Positions 15,743-16,510 of a stretch of DNA of 16,510 bases are shown piece after piece. The stretch lies in NCBI GenBank assembly GCA_024640385.1, contig JAHEFC010000029.1:1-16510 (forward strand), given 5' to 3'. Position numbers and translations under genes: made by a program. Every line of letters begins with the position of its first letter. Position 1 is the first letter of the stretch. Below the pieces are notes generated by a model, which made no database searches, had not been told where the DNA came from, and worked only from the letters and a program-made list of their open reading frames with translations. This stretch comes from Sphingobacteriales bacterium (GTDB lineage Bacteria; Bacteroidota; Bacteroidia; Chitinophagales; Chitinophagaceae).

Positions 15743-16084
15743 TTACCTGTTAGGAGGCCCACAACGCTTTCTCATTTCTTCCTTGAAAGCTTTTCTTTCT
15801 TCTTCACTCATATTCATGAGTTTTGCCCTTAACTGGGGAGATGGCCCCATATGCCTGGGCCGGCCTCCTTTTGGTTGGAACGACCCGAACAAGATCCTGC
15901 TCAAAACCAATAAGCCTACAGATTGCCAGTAGCTGATCTCTTTCACTCCAAAAAGGTCCGGCAGAACCGCATTCCAAAGGAGCATGACTACCACTCCCAC
16001 TGCAAGTGCGGCCAGGCCTCCGAAGAACAGGAATATGAAAAACCTGACGGGCCCAATTTCGAAAAAGAATCTTTTTCCAGACAT
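15743..16084 (-). CDS. two-helix membrane protein downstream of an ECF sigma factor, possible regulator
   Basis: The 113-residue protein is not assigned to a family with confidence. There are two hydrophobic segments, at about 12-40 (FFIFLFFGGLAALAVGVVVM) and about 53-67 (YWQSVGLLVLSRILF). A polar C-terminus follows with PKGGRPRHMGPSP and a charged helix NMSEEERKAFKEEMRKRCG; that helix recalls the Spy/CpxP or heavy-metal-sensor type only loosely. The gene begins 11 bases after the stop of the ECF sigma gene and is followed directly by a terminator, so the two form a closed unit. A small membrane partner next to an ECF sigma factor is often its anti-sigma factor, but no zinc-binding or RskA-type motif supports that here. 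Confidence 0.72.
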   Translation of the reverse strand: MSGKRFFFEIGPVRFFIFLFFGGLAALAVGVVVMLLWNAVLPDLFGVKEISYWQSVGLLVLSRILFGSFQPKGGRPRHMGPSPQLRAKLMNMSEEERKAFKEEMRKRCGPPNR

Positions 16085-16095
16085 GTTCTTATGCT

Positions 16096-16510
16096 TTAAG
16101 AGTTTTCAAGTTCATTATATAAATACTCAAGCCGCTTACGCAGATGCTGAACAGCATAGCGCTTGCGGCTGATGATTGTTTTCAGGTTCTCGCCTTCACT
16201 GTCGGCAATCTCCTGTAAAGTTCTGTCTTCCAGTTCATTCCAGACAAACACCTGCCGCTGCTTTTCCGGTAATTCTTCCAGTGCGGCAGTCAGTTCTTCC
16301 CAGAACAGTTCCCTGATCTGCGCAAAGGCCGGATCTTCATCGTCAGCGAATAACAGCTCCCCGAGTGACAGCTCCCCGTTTTCATCTGCGTATCCCAGGT
16401 CGTCGATCAGGCTGGGCTGCTTTTTACGGTACCGGTCCGTGATCTTGTTGCGGGCCACTGCATAGAGCCAGCCGCTGACCTGTTCAATAGTCTGGGCAGC
16501 AGAAGTATTG
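16096..16510 (-). CDS. ECF-type RNA polymerase sigma factor, N-terminus outside window
   Basis: The frame is open to the right edge, giving 137 residues of the C-terminal part. The first residues (VSGWLYAVARNKITDRYRKK) are the end of sigma region 2, so only the beginning of that region is missing. A long acidic linker follows (DENGELSLGELLFADDED). Region 4 is complete: LEELPEKQRQVFVWNELEDR and the helix-turn-helix TLQEIADSEGENLKTIISRK. An internal GTG at 16458 could be taken for a start but would cut region 2 in half. It is the second ECF sigma factor in the window and differs clearly from the one at 6073-6657, with a longer linker and a different partner. The operon continues into the 113-residue membrane gene. 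Confidence 0.92.
   Translation of the reverse strand, partial: NTSAAQTIEQVSGWLYAVARNKITDRYRKKQPSLIDDLGYADENGELSLGELLFADDEDPAFAQIRELFWEELTAALEELPEKQRQVFVWNELEDRTLQEIADSEGENLKTIISRKRYAVQHLRKRLEYLYNELENS

Noticed and set aside
16096..16458. A complete 120-residue sigma factor starting at the GTG at 16458
   Set aside because: The frame stays open to the window edge and the residues before it continue sigma region 2, so the gene is truncated by the window.

Overview
The window looks like chromosomal DNA of a member of the Bacteroidota, most likely Chitinophagaceae or a close relative. The grounds are: several upstream regions carry the Bacteroidota promoter signature TAnnTTTG, one with an upstream TTG at the expected distance; Shine-Dalgarno sequences are not evident; and the gene families are typical of the phylum (a beta-propeller/amidohydrolase fusion, an ECF sigma factor followed by a one-helix protein with a C-terminal outer-membrane barrel, a DUF4382 lipoprotein, a patatin/Omp85-like protein). 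The genus is inference. There are no tRNA or rRNA genes, IS elements, CRISPR arrays or phage genes. Coding is dense, with no gene-free stretch above 300 bases.

Layout. 1-3518 (minus): 3'-truncated Tricorn/TolB-type propeller fused to an amidohydrolase. 3587-3679: imperfect inverted array of heptamers. 3680-6657 (minus): apparent three-gene operon of ECF sigma factor, membrane-anchored barrel protein and pirin-type bicupin. 6658-6871: divergent control region with a sigma-operon promoter overlapped by a palindrome. 6872-7738 (plus): DUF4382 lipoprotein, then a bidirectional terminator. 7858-7929: perfect 30-bp inverted repeat of heptamers. 7934-10192 (minus): RecQ helicase. 10193-10390: divergent promoters. 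10391-12438 (plus): kdsD and manC overlapping by one base. 12482-12572: small inverted repeat and a third heptamer array. 12575-14833 (minus): patatin phospholipase with POTRA and barrel. 14939-15630 (minus): Hsp20 chaperone and a small membrane protein, closed by a terminator. 15743-16510 (minus): a second ECF sigma factor (5'-truncated) and a two-helix membrane protein, closed by a terminator.

How the genes fit together. Much of the window concerns the cell envelope and its monitoring: two separate ECF sigma factors each precede a membrane protein that could be the regulator; kdsD and manC make sugar precursors (arabinose 5-phosphate for KDO, GDP-mannose) for surface polysaccharide; the patatin protein and the DUF4382 lipoprotein are exported. 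RecQ and Hsp20 are general maintenance genes.

The least expected feature is the set of three 7-bp-period repeat arrays. They are built from two unrelated heptamer sequences, and each lies within 0-4 bases of the stop codon of a minus-strand gene. Two are hairpin-forming inverted arrays and one is single-armed. They resemble in unit length the short tandemly repeated repetitive (STRR) heptamers known from filamentous cyanobacteria, but here they are inverted and placed at gene ends.
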